From NCBI RefSeq assembly GCF_023898315.1, contig NC_064617.1:620425000-620488999 (forward strand): a DNA stretch of 64,000 nt, in the 5' to 3' direction. Shown in pieces: positions 1 through 10,835 of the stretch. Origin of the DNA: Schistocerca nitens. Its lineage: Eukaryota > Arthropoda > Insecta > Orthoptera > Acrididae. Position 1 is the stretch's first letter. Every line of letters begins with the position of its first letter. Below the pieces are notes generated by a model. The model searched no databases. It worked only from the letters and a program-made list of their open reading frames with translations, and was not told where the DNA came from. A program made the translations under genes and the position numbers.

Positions 1-60
1 GTCATACTGGAAGGATTCTTTTCAGCTTTGAAGGAACTATCAGAAGACCAAGAGACATAA

Positions 61-73
61 CACAGACACAGAT

Positions 74-105
<32 letters not shown>

Positions 106-140
106 ACACATACACACACATACAGAGAGAGAGAGAGAAA
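61..140. repeat. CA/GA microsatellite
   Basis: Interrupted (CA)n tract followed by a short (GA)n run. The apparent open frame across it on the minus strand is a translated simple repeat, not a gene. Confidence 0.95.
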
Positions 141-2270
141 AAACGAAGAACAACACCCACCCTCAAACCACACTGTCGCTGCGTAATTGGAAACTCCGTC
201 CCAAAACGCCCCTGACAAGATGAAAGGAATAAGTACACATCACACAACACCGTGTGTGAGAAAGCTACATTCAGACAATTTGTAGAAGCACAAAAACACG
301 AGTTAAATTTCAACACTTTTTAGGAAAATAAATACTGGAACCTAAAAAAAAACGCTAGTCAAAGAGTGAAATAGCGAAATTTTGCTTACAACACAACATA
401 ATGACAGTATTGCTATCAAAGCGAAATAGAAATAATAGAAAATAACAGTTATAGGTAATTTTGTGAAATTACATAGTAAAATAAGGATAAATGCCTATTA
501 ATGACATACTGAATGGCAGTAATTATAGCTGTTCTGCAAACAGAAAACAGACTTGTGAAAATCAATATGTAATATTAAGGGATATATTTGTTTTTCCTGT
601 TAATATTTCTGCAGTACTTTTCTTATATAAAAACTACAACCTAAAAGTCAGGTAAATATCATAATGTATATATGTTGTTTAGCAGAGAATAAATAAATAA
701 GAAAAAGAAACTTCTGGAAAACACGTCTGAGAAGTAGAAGAAGAAAAAATTGTGACTTTTTAACGTCGAACCTTTTCTTATTATATGTTAAGAGCAAACG
801 CGCTCAAGAAAAGGAAATCGACCACAAAATGTAATTACATCTTTCTTGTGCTAGAATGAAACTAACAAGTTCTTAAAAGATTTCCCTATCAAACGTTATT
901 TTATCCACTTTTCAAAGACAAAATGGAGTTAGTAACTCTCATTAGACTGATGTTACTTTATCTAGAGACTTCTAATAACTTAATCTAAGCACGTGCTATA
1001 CGAAAGCGACCCTTCAAAGTTGTTTGTCGACAATTTGTTATTTCAAGAAGTTAAACAAATAGGTAATTAACTGTTGTTGCTGTCCTACATAGTAAATATT
1101 TATTTTAAGATGGGATTCAAGCAAAATAATTATATGTAGTTAAAACTGGATGTTGTCATTGCTAGCAGTTAACTGTCAAACTGTATAACCAAAACTTTTC
1201 AACACAGTTTAAGTTAAAATGAGTCTGGATTTCCTTCACATGAGTAATAAAATAAAGTGTCTGTATCTTTCCCTATCAGAAGCAATGTCGTTGAAAACGT
1301 GGCGCAAAAAATACTCCTACAGGTCCATCACGTATCTTGTTAACTGGATAGGCCAAAGGCGTCATAATGTCCAACTGTGGTTAATTTTCTTGAGCTAAGA
1401 TGGTGTAATTCTTGCAACACAATATTTTAGTCTGAGAGAGCTTGCATCCACAGCTACAGTTTGCAAGAGTTTAGTTAATTCAGAAGTGCTAATTATCGCT
1501 TGTTTCCGTAAATTCTACCAAAGTTAGCTCAACGATTTAATGTGTTGCAGACCAAACCCATGTCACGAGCTCACCCTAACGCTGTTAGCTGGCTGTTGCC
1601 CAAACTTCAGTCTGTCTGCGGTAAGCTTAGTTTCACATACAGTTCACTAAACGGAAAACGACAAGGTTAACACTACCTCGGCACTTTCCATTGGGTCTGC
1701 CTACTGCGCATTTTCCTTCGTGGAAAAGGCATTCTCAATATGGAACTACAAGGAAAATACTTGGCCGTCCTCAGGCCTAATGGTTTCCTTCATTCCTTTG
1801 GCAGAATTTTGTGCTTTTCGTAACAATAAATTATAAGGTACGAAGGAACAGTTCAGACTTCACAAAATGGTTTGTTTAATAATCCAGCTATTCGTTTACA
1901 ATAGTTTGTTCACGTCCCTCATCATAAATCGGCATTGCGTTTTGATTAATCAGTCAAGTCACATCTCTACAACACACTAATAAAATAACGCTGGTCCATT
2001 ATTGGTTTATATTTAGTATCTGCTGTTAGACTCCCAGCATTTAGAAATGACTTTCTCAAACTTAACATTGGATTTGTCTAGGTAAAGGTGATCGTTAATA
2101 CATTGATGCGATATTACCGTTCCTGTCTTGTTCTTAAATACGAGGCAATGTTCGGAATAGGCAGCGCAGCGACTTTCAGATAAGAATATCTCCCCGTTAT
2201 GGGAAAATACACAGTCGATATACGAGTACAGGCTGTAGATACATGGTTGACGAGATATAGAAATTTAGGT
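141..2270. other. anonymous AT-rich DNA
   Basis: I see no gene, transposon domain or long open frame here. It is AT-rich with stops in all frames. Confidence 0.6.
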
Positions 2271-2274
2271 CTAG

Positions 2275-2445
2275 TCGTGAGTCGTGCTCCTATATCCTAC
2301 TGTTAAGTGACCGCTCGCGATGAGCGGTAAATTTGGATTCGAGTCCCGGACGGGCACGAATTTTCAGTATCGTCATTCCATTATACAGCCGTTGGTTGTC
2401 CATATTCGCAACTGTGAATTAATTTCATGTGAACCCAGTAATGGT
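2275..2445 (+). repeat. tRNA-derived SINE relic
   Basis: The part around 2275-2355 looks like a decayed tRNA head: a degenerate A-box region, then a T-arm-like segment (GATTCGAGTCCCGG) and an acceptor-like GGCAC. A non-tRNA body follows to about 2445. The short open frame over it (2320-2643) is incidental. Ends are approximate and I see no TSD. Confidence 0.55.
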
Positions 2446-3397
2446 TACTTACTAGCAAGACGTCCCAAGCGATGTGCTGATTTTGGGAAGCAAATATCCA
2501 CGACTAATCACTGTTTCAAAGTAAATGTTACCTCAGAAAATTTCTTAATGATTTCATTAACCAACAACGAACATCCTTGCAGTCCCACTGCTACGAAAGA
2601 GAAAACACACGAAATATTTGCAAATACACAGGAAAAGCTATAAAAATCACTTTATGTAGCATAAGCACTGTGCCAACTTTTTGAAATAGATACAGACTGG
2701 ATGCAGTAGAAGCACAACAATGCACAAATAACATTAATTACTGCCGCATCTAGTTTCATGTAAAACTCGATTTAAGTTGATAGTAAATGCAATTAATTTT
2801 CTCTTTAGTTAATCAGCCTTACCTCTTTCAGTTACGATTCTGTCGATACCAACTGTAACAGGATAAGACGCTGCTAACGGTTTATCAATTGTGATAATCA
2901 GTAACATTCACAATGTTTATAGTTGAGTTAAAGAAACATTACAACGTTCAAAGTGCACAATCTACTACGCTAGCAAGCCGTGTACGTAGCTAAAAATATG
3001 ACTGGCTTGATATAACGTGGTGGCGACTTGAGGATGGTGCGACCTAGTGCATTTCGCAACGACCATTTCTGACAACAGGTTTTTCTTCAATAACAAGAAA
3101 CGATTATCAATTTTTTGCCACAGTACTCTTCTTACATTACCAATTCTTCTTGTGTACTATGTGCTGTGCCCAGGTAAGTGTGCGCTCACTCATGCTTAAA
3201 ACACTATTTCGAAAATTCTTTCCGTTACGCCGTTGAGCATCGACATTTTACGTCCATACTTCATCACAGAAGACAAGCTACTCATCTCTCTGCTACTGAC
3301 TCTGTACACGCTCTCGCCCAACGATATTTTTCTCAAATTTTGAGCAGATTCTTTGGAATCTATACAATACGAACTTCTCTGACTTTTACAGAGTTTC
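2446..3397. other. anonymous DNA
   Basis: No recognisable gene or repeat. The 90-codon frame at 3178-3450 has no family resemblance and runs into the 5S-derived SINE. Confidence 0.5.
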
Positions 3398-3409
3398 TAT
3401 TACAAAATT

Positions 3410-3736
3410 GGGCAACGGCCTTGCCACAGTGGATACACCGCTTCCCATGAGATCACCGAAGTTAAGCGCTGTCGGGCGTGGCCGGCACTTGGATGGGTGA
3501 CCATCCAGCCGTCATGCGCTGTTGCCATTTTTCGGGGTGCACTCAGCCTCGTGATGCCAATTGAGGAGCTACTCGACCGAATAGTAGCGGCTCCGGTCAA
3601 AGAAAACCATCATAACGACCGGGAGAGCGGTGTGCTGACCACACGCCCCTCCTATCCGCATCCTCAGCTGAGGATGACACGGCGGTCGGATGGTCCCGAT
3701 GGGCCACTTGTGGCCTGAAGACGGAGTGGTTTTTTT
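3410..3736 (+). repeat. 5S rRNA-derived SINE, full length
   Basis: The first roughly 110 bases resemble 5S rRNA: GATCACCGAAGTTAAGC, then GTCGGGCGTGG, then CTTGGATGGGTGACC, the region that holds the internal RNA polymerase III promoter. It is not a 5S gene, because the rRNA-like part continues into a roughly 200-bp body ending in a T run. It is flanked by a perfect 12-bp TSD, TATTACAAAATT, at 3398-3409 and 3737-3748, which shows target-primed retroposition. The short open frames on both strands are shadows. This matches the SINE3 type of structure; mobilisation by a LINE in trans is family knowledge. Confidence 0.9.
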
Positions 3737-3748
3737 TATTACAAAATT

Positions 3749-4645
3749 ATTACAATGTTATTTTTCAAATAAATTTTCATAATAACTTTATAGCTTTTAA
3801 ATAGCGAGTACTGACAAAATTAATAAAGCTCGTAGGGCCTACATATACAAGAGCGTTATTAGCAAAATTACAGAGTTAATTAACTTAGAAATTATAATGC
3901 ACTGTGTTGTGGTGTTATACGTTGTATCCCTGATTCTTTTGAACACGTCTTGTAACTTCCTCTTTCTTTCAACAGAACTCTTTTCAGCAAAAACTAAATT
4001 TGTACATTGACGCTGATAAAATTTTTTATCACAAACTAGGAGCTCCTTTCTTCCGGAAGTCCCGCTTCAAACCTTGTTTTAGTTACTTTATTACTGCTGT
4101 GGCTGACTCACGTCAACACCTACGTCATCAAAAAAGACATTTAAATGGAAAGCAGCTAATGTAGACAGCTGACGTCAAATAATCCTCATTAATTATGAAA
4201 ACACAGCAATTTGCACCTTCATTGTAATTATTATTTATTATCCACTGTTGGGCACTTTCGGTTACTTAAAAAGTTGCAAACAATTTTGACAGTTGGAAAG
4301 CACTTCATAATTTATGCATGACTTTGATAACTGCCTAATGAAAAGTAATCCCCTTTATTACACAGGAATTAGCAGCTATTTTAGTGTTTTTAGAGTCCTG
4401 TTAGTAACGAAGAAGAATGTCTTAGGATTATCACTAGACAGTTGTGAGTATTATGTTAGAGACATTAACACAACGGTCACAACAGTTTTACGGCTACTTT
4501 GACCAATAGATTATCAGAAGAAGCGCGCCATTCTATGAATTCCCTGGCGGTCTTCAATCTGCTACACATATCTTCAATGCGTTTTATTGTCTCTTGATAT
4601 ATTTTGTTGCTCTTGGTACTATCAATTAGCGTTTCACTTAAAGAT
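3749..4645. other. anonymous AT-rich DNA
   Basis: No gene or known repeat is visible. The 62-codon frame at 4314-4502 is unsupported. Confidence 0.5.
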
Positions 4646-4649
4646 GATT

Positions 4650-4700
4650 ACTATTGAAACTTCCTGACAGATTAAAACTATTTCCCCGACCGGTACTTGA
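4650..4700 (-). repeat. fragment of tRNA-containing foldback repeat
   Basis: The segment with GAAACTTCCTGACAGATTAA matches the outer arm of the foldback at 19097-19527. Only the end of the repeat is left, directly upstream of the LINE. Confidence 0.55.
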
Positions 4701-4924
4701 CCTCTTAGCCACAAACAATCCACAGCTAATAGAGAGCATCATGACTATACAGGGATTAGTGATCACAAGGTCGTTGTAGCTAGGCTCAATACTGTTTCTT
4801 CCAAATCCACCAGAAACAAACGCAAAATAATTTTATTTAAAAAAGCGGATACAGTGTCACTAGAAGCCTTCCTAAGAGACAATCTCCATTCCTTCCGAAT
4901 TGACTTTGCAAATGTAGACGAGAT

Positions 4925-6682
4925 GTGGCTCAAATTCAAAAATATAGTAGCAACACCATTAGATTCATTCATAATCATAAATTGGTAAGAGATGGAACTG
5001 ATCCCCCATGGTACACAAAACAGGTCCGAACGCTGTTGCAGAGGCAACGGAAAAAGCATACGAAGTTCAGAAGAACGCGAAATCCCGAAGATTCGCTAAA
5101 ATTTACAGACGCGCGAAATTTGGCACGGACTTCAATGCGAGATGCCTTTAATAGGTTCCACAACGAAACATTGTCTCGAAATTTGGTAGAAAATTCGAAG
5201 AAATTCTGGTCCTATGTAAAGTACACAAGCGGCAAGACGCAGTCAATACCTTCGCTGCGCAGTGCCGATGGTACTGTTAAGGACGACTGTGCCGCTAAAG
5301 CGGAGTTATTGAACGCAGTTTTCCGAAATTCCTTCACCAGGGAAGACGAATGGAATATTCCAGAATTTGAAACACGAACAGCTGCTAGCATGAGTTTCGT
5401 AGAAGTAGATACCTTAGGGGTTGCGAAGCAACTCAAATCGCTTGATACGGGCAAGTCTTCAGGTCCAGATTGTATACCGATTAGGTTCCTTTCAGATTAC
5501 TCTGATACAATAGCTCCCTACTTAGCAATCATATACAACCGTTCGCTCACCGATAGATCTGTACCTACAGATTGGAAAATTAAGCAGGTCGCTCCAGTGT
5601 TTAAGAAGGGTAGTAGGAGTAATCCATCGAACTACAGACCTATATCATTGACGTCGGTTTGCAGGAAGGTTTTGGAGCATATATTGTATTGAAACATTAT
5701 GAATCACCTCGAAGGGAACGATCTATTGATGCGTAATCAGCATGGTTTCAGAAAACATCGTTCTTGTGCAACGCAGCTAGCTCTTTATTTGCACGAAGTG
5801 ATGGCCGCTATCGACAGGGCATCTCAAGTTGATTCCGTATTTCTAGATTTCCGGAAAGCTTTTGACACCGTTCCTCACAAGCGACTTCTAATCAAGCTGC
5901 GGGCCTATGGGGTATTGTCTCAGTTGTGCGACTGGATTCGTGATTTCCTGTCAGGAAAGTCGCAGTTCGTAGTAATAGACGGCAAATCATGGAGTAAAAT
6001 AGAAGTGATATCAGGTGTTCCCCAGGGAAGCGTCCTGGGACCTCTGCTGTTCCTGATCCACATAAATGACCTGGGTGACAATCTGAGCAGTTCTCTTGGG
6101 TTGTTCGCAGATGATGCTGTAATTTACCGTCTAGTAAAGTCATCCGAAGACCAGTATCAGTTGCAAAGCGATTTAGAAAAGATTGCTGTATGGTGTGGCA
6201 GGTGGCAGTTGACGCTAAATAACGAAAAGTGTGAGGTGATCCACATGAGTTCCAAAAGAAATCCGTTGGAATTCGATTACTCGATAAATAGTACAATTCT
6301 CAAGGCTGTCAACTCATCTAAGTACCTGGGTGTTAAAATTACGAACAACTTCAGTTGGAAAGACCACATAGAAAATATTGTGGGGAAGGCGAGCCAAAGG
6401 TTGCGTTTCATTGGCAGGACACTTAGAAGATGCAACAAGTCCACTAAAGAGACAGCTTACACTACACTCGTTCGTCCTCTGTTAGAATGTTGCTGCGCTG
6501 TATGGGATCCTTACCAGGTAGGATTGACGGAGGACATCGAAAGGGTGCAAAAAAGGGCAGCTCGTTTTGTATTATCACGTAATAGGGGAGAGAGTGTGGC
6601 AGATATGATACGCGAGTTGGGATGGAAGTCATTAAAGCAAAGACGTATTTTGTCGCGGCGAGATCTATTTACGAAATTTTAG
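4925..6682 (+). pseudogene. LINE ORF2 reverse transcriptase, one in-frame stop
   Basis: Encodes the RT of the CR1/Jockey-like LINE. Two open blocks, 4925-5692 and 5699-6682, lie in one frame and are split only by a TGA at 5690-5692, between the motif NYRPISLTSVCRKVLEHI and NIMNHLE. RT motifs in order are VFLDFRKAFD (motif A), GVPQGSVLGPLLF (motif B) and LFADDAVIYR (motif C, catalytic FADD at 6104-6115), followed by the thumb region. Beyond the stop at 6680 the C-terminal tail can still be followed in shifted frames to about 6830. A single nonsense codon, one upstream frameshift and a shifted tail mean a fairly young but dead copy. Confidence 0.9.
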
Positions 6683-6903
6683 TCACCAACTTTCTCTTCC
6701 GAATGCGAAAATATTTTGTTGAGCCCAACCTACATAGGTAGGAATGATCATAAAAATAAAATAAGAGAAATCAGGGCTCGAACAGAAAGGTTTAGGTGTT
6801 CGTATTTCCCGCGCGCTGTTCGGGAGTGGAAAGGTAGAGAGATAGTATGATTGTTGTTGGATGAACCATCTGCCAAGCACTTAAATGTGAATTGCAGAGT
6901 AAT

Positions 6904-6929
6904 CATGTAGATGTAGATGTAGATGTAGG
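6904..6929 (+). repeat. (ATGTAG)n LINE 3' tail
   Basis: Four tandem hexamer units at the LINE's 3' terminus. Confidence 0.85.
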
Positions 6930-6939
6930 TGTACTCGAA

Positions 6940-7065
6940 ATTAGGACCTTTGTTTGTCGCGGTCAAGTGCTCCAGAGACTGTGCTACCCAAGTAGGACTC
7001 ATGACCCACACTCAAAACTTCTCTTTCGCCTGTAGCTCCTGAACTAACTTCCAGACTTCACAGTT
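6940..7065 (-). repeat. relic of tRNA-containing foldback repeat
   Basis: Decayed copy of the left arm seen at 19180-19310: a degenerate GTGCTACCCAAG, then GACTCATGACCCACACTC and CTTCTCTTTCGCC line up in order with the better copy. Confidence 0.65.
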
Positions 7066-7099
7066 GTTCTTCGTATCTTGCGGGACCAGCAGTCTTTTC

Positions 7100-9237
7100 T
7101 TCTAGGCGTGGTCAGTCTAGTGACAGCCACAGTCATTGTGGATGTGTGGTGCTCTCGTCTCGTGTCGGTGTTAACAAAGCTCTTCCAAAACTGCACTGCG
7201 GCTCGCTGCCGAACGTCTTTGTTCTACAGACTGAATATCGCTAACGACAACATACAAACTTCAGGAAATCGGCGGTTAGATCCGGATTCCCTTACGGGAA
7301 AGAAATTCCCTTATCGATACCGTTGGCAGCTGGTTAGTCGCAACAATAAGCCTTTCTGAAGACAAAGTGCTTGAGTTTCAATAAGACGTTCCTGCGACGA
7401 GATTTTCGCTATAGTAATTAATGACGCTTGAGCACGAATAATCCGGCCGTTGATTTTCCTGCTCCGACCGGAGAGACTTGCAAAATATTTGGGACCTACA
7501 ATTTATACATGTTAGGTACCGTCTTTTGCGACTGTAGTGAGAGTATTATTAAGACAAACGCTTTTCTCTTCATTTTAAAGCATCCATAATTGCGAGAGTA
7601 ACAGTATGTTTTCTTCTTAAAATATGGTTTGCGATGATCATGAACAGATCTCATGCTTTAAGTTACTATTATCATCAGTATTAATCTTTGTCTCATTCAC
7701 GGTTTTTATTGCTTACGTCATTCTTCCTGTTCCTGTACACGTGTGTGGTAGATTTTACCACACAGGACTTCCACTAACAGTAAATGTAATCAAGTTTTTG
7801 TGTTACGGAAACCACCGCCGCCTCCCGATTTCGTGTGCTTTGTCTTGCTATTACGGGATGCGTTCGTTTTCGTTTGTTTCGGTAGTTTCTGGAGCCTTTG
7901 ATATTGCTCTGTATGTGTGATGCGTCTGCCAACAGTAGTCTTGACAGACTCTACGCATAACGGGAGCTCTTGCCAATCTACGGTGACTGTGAGATTATAT
8001 ATGCTAGTACGCAACACAGAATTTCACCCATCTTTAATTGGCGTAATTCGTATTTAATCTCCAGTACAGATAGTTAAAAACATCGACTGCAGGTTGGATG
8101 CTGCAGCTGCTCTGTGCAAATGAACAGTTTGTTTAACTACTACACTCCACGAGTTGTATATTTACGACATATTACTTGTTAGATGTACTTAGTTTCTATG
8201 TTGCTTGTCATTACTCCAATTGTTTGCATTTATAATCAAACCAAAAACACTTTTTCTTTGCATACTGCACGAAAACAGATGAAAATTCACCATCTAATAT
8301 GCTAACATGTCTGTTTGCATTGGAAAATTATGTCTATGGTCAGAGTTACATTTTTCTTATGTTACTGGTGAAATCAGATCGGTGTATGCATGAAATATTT
8401 TTAATTTAAAGTTCTGTACAATTATAAAAATGAAATTGCTCAGCACGTATGTACTGAGTGCTACGTCGTGTTACTTATGAAGTGCAGTACTGTCTGGTGG
8501 TACAATAAATATTATAAAAATATAGTACACTTTATATAATTGAATTAGCGTTACATATTTCAATTACGCAGTTAATAAATTTGACGTATTGGAGTCACAT
8601 TTGTTATGAATAAAGGTGAAACTGCTCACATAGCTCACTTACATAATGCAGAGGTACTACATACACTGGATGGGCTCAGATTAGAAATGAGAGTGGAATA
8701 GATGGTCTTTTATTTGTTATTGGAAGTTTTACTTTATTGCACTTATTACAAAAACTAACTCGATGGACGAACTAGAGATTAAATACGTATTACATATACT
8801 GAAACGGGTGAAAGCCCAAAACAAGTATTGGCATTCATAAATATACTTGAAACTTGGCTGGTTGCTGTATTTCTTAAAATAATATAGCTCACAGTCACAG
8901 AGCTCAACAACCAGTAAAATGAATAAATTAATTAGTGGGCAATCAGTTTTTCAGATCACATCGCTTTCCACATATCGGTACAACACCAGCTTCAGCAAGT
9001 GCACAGGCGTCAAAGACTCTGGCACATGAATTGCAGCCTTCTAGCACACACAGACTTGGAAGCCCAAATCGTGTAAGTCCGGCGCTCAAAATGTCAGTCA
9101 GGCATACTTTTGTTGACCAGACACACTAAGGTTAAGATGAGAAACAGCTTAAAAAACATCCAGGTAGTCGAGCAAGATGGAATGAGTCAAGGAAATAATA
9201 TTTTATGGCACTTTGGCATGAACATTCTCCTCCACAC
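7100..9237. other. anonymous AT-rich DNA
   Basis: No domain or repeat recognised. Frames at 7078-7359, 7624-7920 and 8935-9129 are short, lack family resemblance and lack codon-like structure. Confidence 0.5.
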
Positions 9238-9238
9238 A

Positions 9239-10446
9239 TTTCAAATTCTGAAGATGGCAGGGGTAAAATACAGGGAGTGAAAGGCTTTTTACAATTTGTA
9301 CAGAAACCAGATGGCAGTTATAAGAGTTGAGGGGCATGAAAGGGAAGCAGTGGTTTGGAAGGGAGTGAGACAGGGTTGTAGCCTATCCCCGATGTTATTC
9401 AGTCTGTATATTGAGCAAGCAGTAAAGGAAACAAAATAAAAATTCGGAGTAGGAATTAAAATCCATGGAGAAGAAATAAAAACTTTGATGTTCGCCGATG
9501 ACATTGTAATTCTGTGCCGGCCGCGGTGGTCTCGCGGTTCTAGGCGCGCAGTCCGGAACCGTGGGACTGCTACGGTCGCAGGTTCGAATCCTGCCTCGGG
9601 CATGGATGTGTGTGATGTCCTTAGGTTAGTTAGGTTTACGTAGTTCTAAGTTCTAGGGGACTGATAACCACAGCAGTTGAGTCCCATAGTGCTCAGAGCC
9701 ATTTGAACCATTTGTAATTCTGTCAGAGACAGCAAAGGACTTGGAAGAGCAGCTGAACGGAATGGACAGTGTCTTGAAAGGAGGATATAAGATGAACATC
9801 AACAAAAGCAAAACGAGGTAGTCGAATTAAATCGGGTGCTGCTGCTGGAATTAGATTAGGAAATAGTAGTAAATGAATTTTGCATTTTGGGGAGCAAAAT
9901 AACTGATGATGGTCGAAGTAGAGAGGATATAAAATGTAGACTGGCAATGGCAAGGAAAGCGTTTCTGAAGAAGAGAAATTTGTTAACATCGAGTATAGAT
10001 GTAAGTGCCAGGTAACGTATGGAGTGTAGCCATGTATGGAAGTGAAACGTGGACGACAAATAGTTTAGATAAGAAGAGAATAGAAGCTTTCGAAATGTGG
10101 TGCTACAGAAGAATGCTGAAGATTAGATGGGTTGATCGCGTAGCTAATGAGAAGGTATTGAATAGAAGTGGAGAGAAGAGAAATTGGTGGCACAACTTGA
10201 CTAGAAGAAGGGATCGGTTTGGTAGGGCATATTCTGAGGCATCAAGGGATCACCAGTTTAGTATGGGAGGGCAGCGTGGAGGGTAAAAATCGTAGAGGGA
10301 GACCAAAAGAGGAATACACTAAACAGATTGAGAAGGATGTATGGTGCAGTAGGTACTGGGAGACGAAGAAGCTTGCACACGATAGAGTAGCATGGAGAGC
10401 TGCATCAAACCAGTCTCAGGACTGATGACCTCAACAACAACAACAA
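9239..10446 (+). mobile_element. LINE family 2, copy A, truncated and interrupted
   Basis: A 5'-truncated copy of the same LINE found intact-looking at 10836-12286. It starts near the residues FQILK, keeps RT motif B (VRQGCSLSPMLF) and the FADDIVIL motif, then is broken by a SINE at 9516-9711 immediately after FADDIVIL. It resumes with SETAKDLEEQLNGMDS. Further decay: a stop inside KETK-KFGVG (near 9437), small deletions around 9815-9890 and 10010-10020, and frameshifts. The C-terminal block (10005-10425) reads GSETWT, then RRMLKIRWVDRV, then GRPKEEYTKQI. It ends in a (CAA)n tail at 10432-10446. Confidence 0.9.
9516..9711 (+). repeat. tRNA-derived SINE inside LINE copy A
   Basis: The common SINE of this window: tRNA-like head starting GCCGGCCGCGGTGG, B-box GGTTCGAATCC, body with TCCTTAGGTTAGTTAGG and tail TCAGAGCCATTTGAACCATT. 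A perfect 12-bp TSD, TTGTAATTCTGT, lies at 9504-9515 and 9712-9723. Removing it restores the LINE frame across the RT active site. Confidence 0.95.
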
Positions 10447-10826
10447 TAGCCACAATCAAACAGATCAAACCAAAGATCATTATTTTGTGTTGATTGCGTG
10501 TATTGTCCCTTCTCCATGCCCCATGTGATCGAAGAGCGCCGATGAGCCCGCTCTCTTTTAAATCACCGCTGTATTAGACATCATGGGCACCCAGCACAGC
10601 AGTCAGTCACTGCAGAGTACCATACTGCTTTCTGTTCTGAAAAAACAATAGACCCCACACCTCACACATATCGACCCACGGCTAGGAGCATCTTGTCAGA
10701 GATCACCAACGAACTCTAACCGCAATAGTCAGAACAGAGAAATAGCACTCAGCGTTAAAAATGACACCACGGTGCAAACCTCAGATCGCGGACGAATTAG
10801 CGTCGGAGTTTTATGTGCGCTACTGT
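10447..10826. other. anonymous DNA
   Basis: No recognisable feature between two LINE copies. Confidence 0.5.
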
Positions 10827-10835
10827 TCTGTGCGT

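Larger units (their letters stand above)
4740..6929 (+). mobile_element. 5'-truncated CR1/Jockey-like LINE
   Basis: A non-LTR retrotransposon that begins inside the endonuclease domain: the first readable residues include the SDH motif (GISDHKVVVARL, frame of 4743), typical of the end of apurinic-type endonucleases. A frameshift near 4960-4985 moves the reading frame to that of the RT ORF. The 3' end is a short (ATGTAG)n tail at 6904-6929, as expected of LINEs ending in short tandem repeats. The 5' truncation is the usual result of incomplete reverse transcription. CR1 versus Jockey clade cannot be settled by eye. Confidence 0.88.

Noticed and set aside
3410-3530. 5S rRNA gene
   Set aside because: The rRNA-like part continues into a SINE body and the whole is bounded by a 12-bp TSD.
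9898-9920. CTGATGA followed by GGTCGAAG, resembling hammerhead boxes
   Set aside because: It is coding sequence of the LINE (KITDDGRSRED region) and recurs in all three copies; there is no helix I or helix III pairing.
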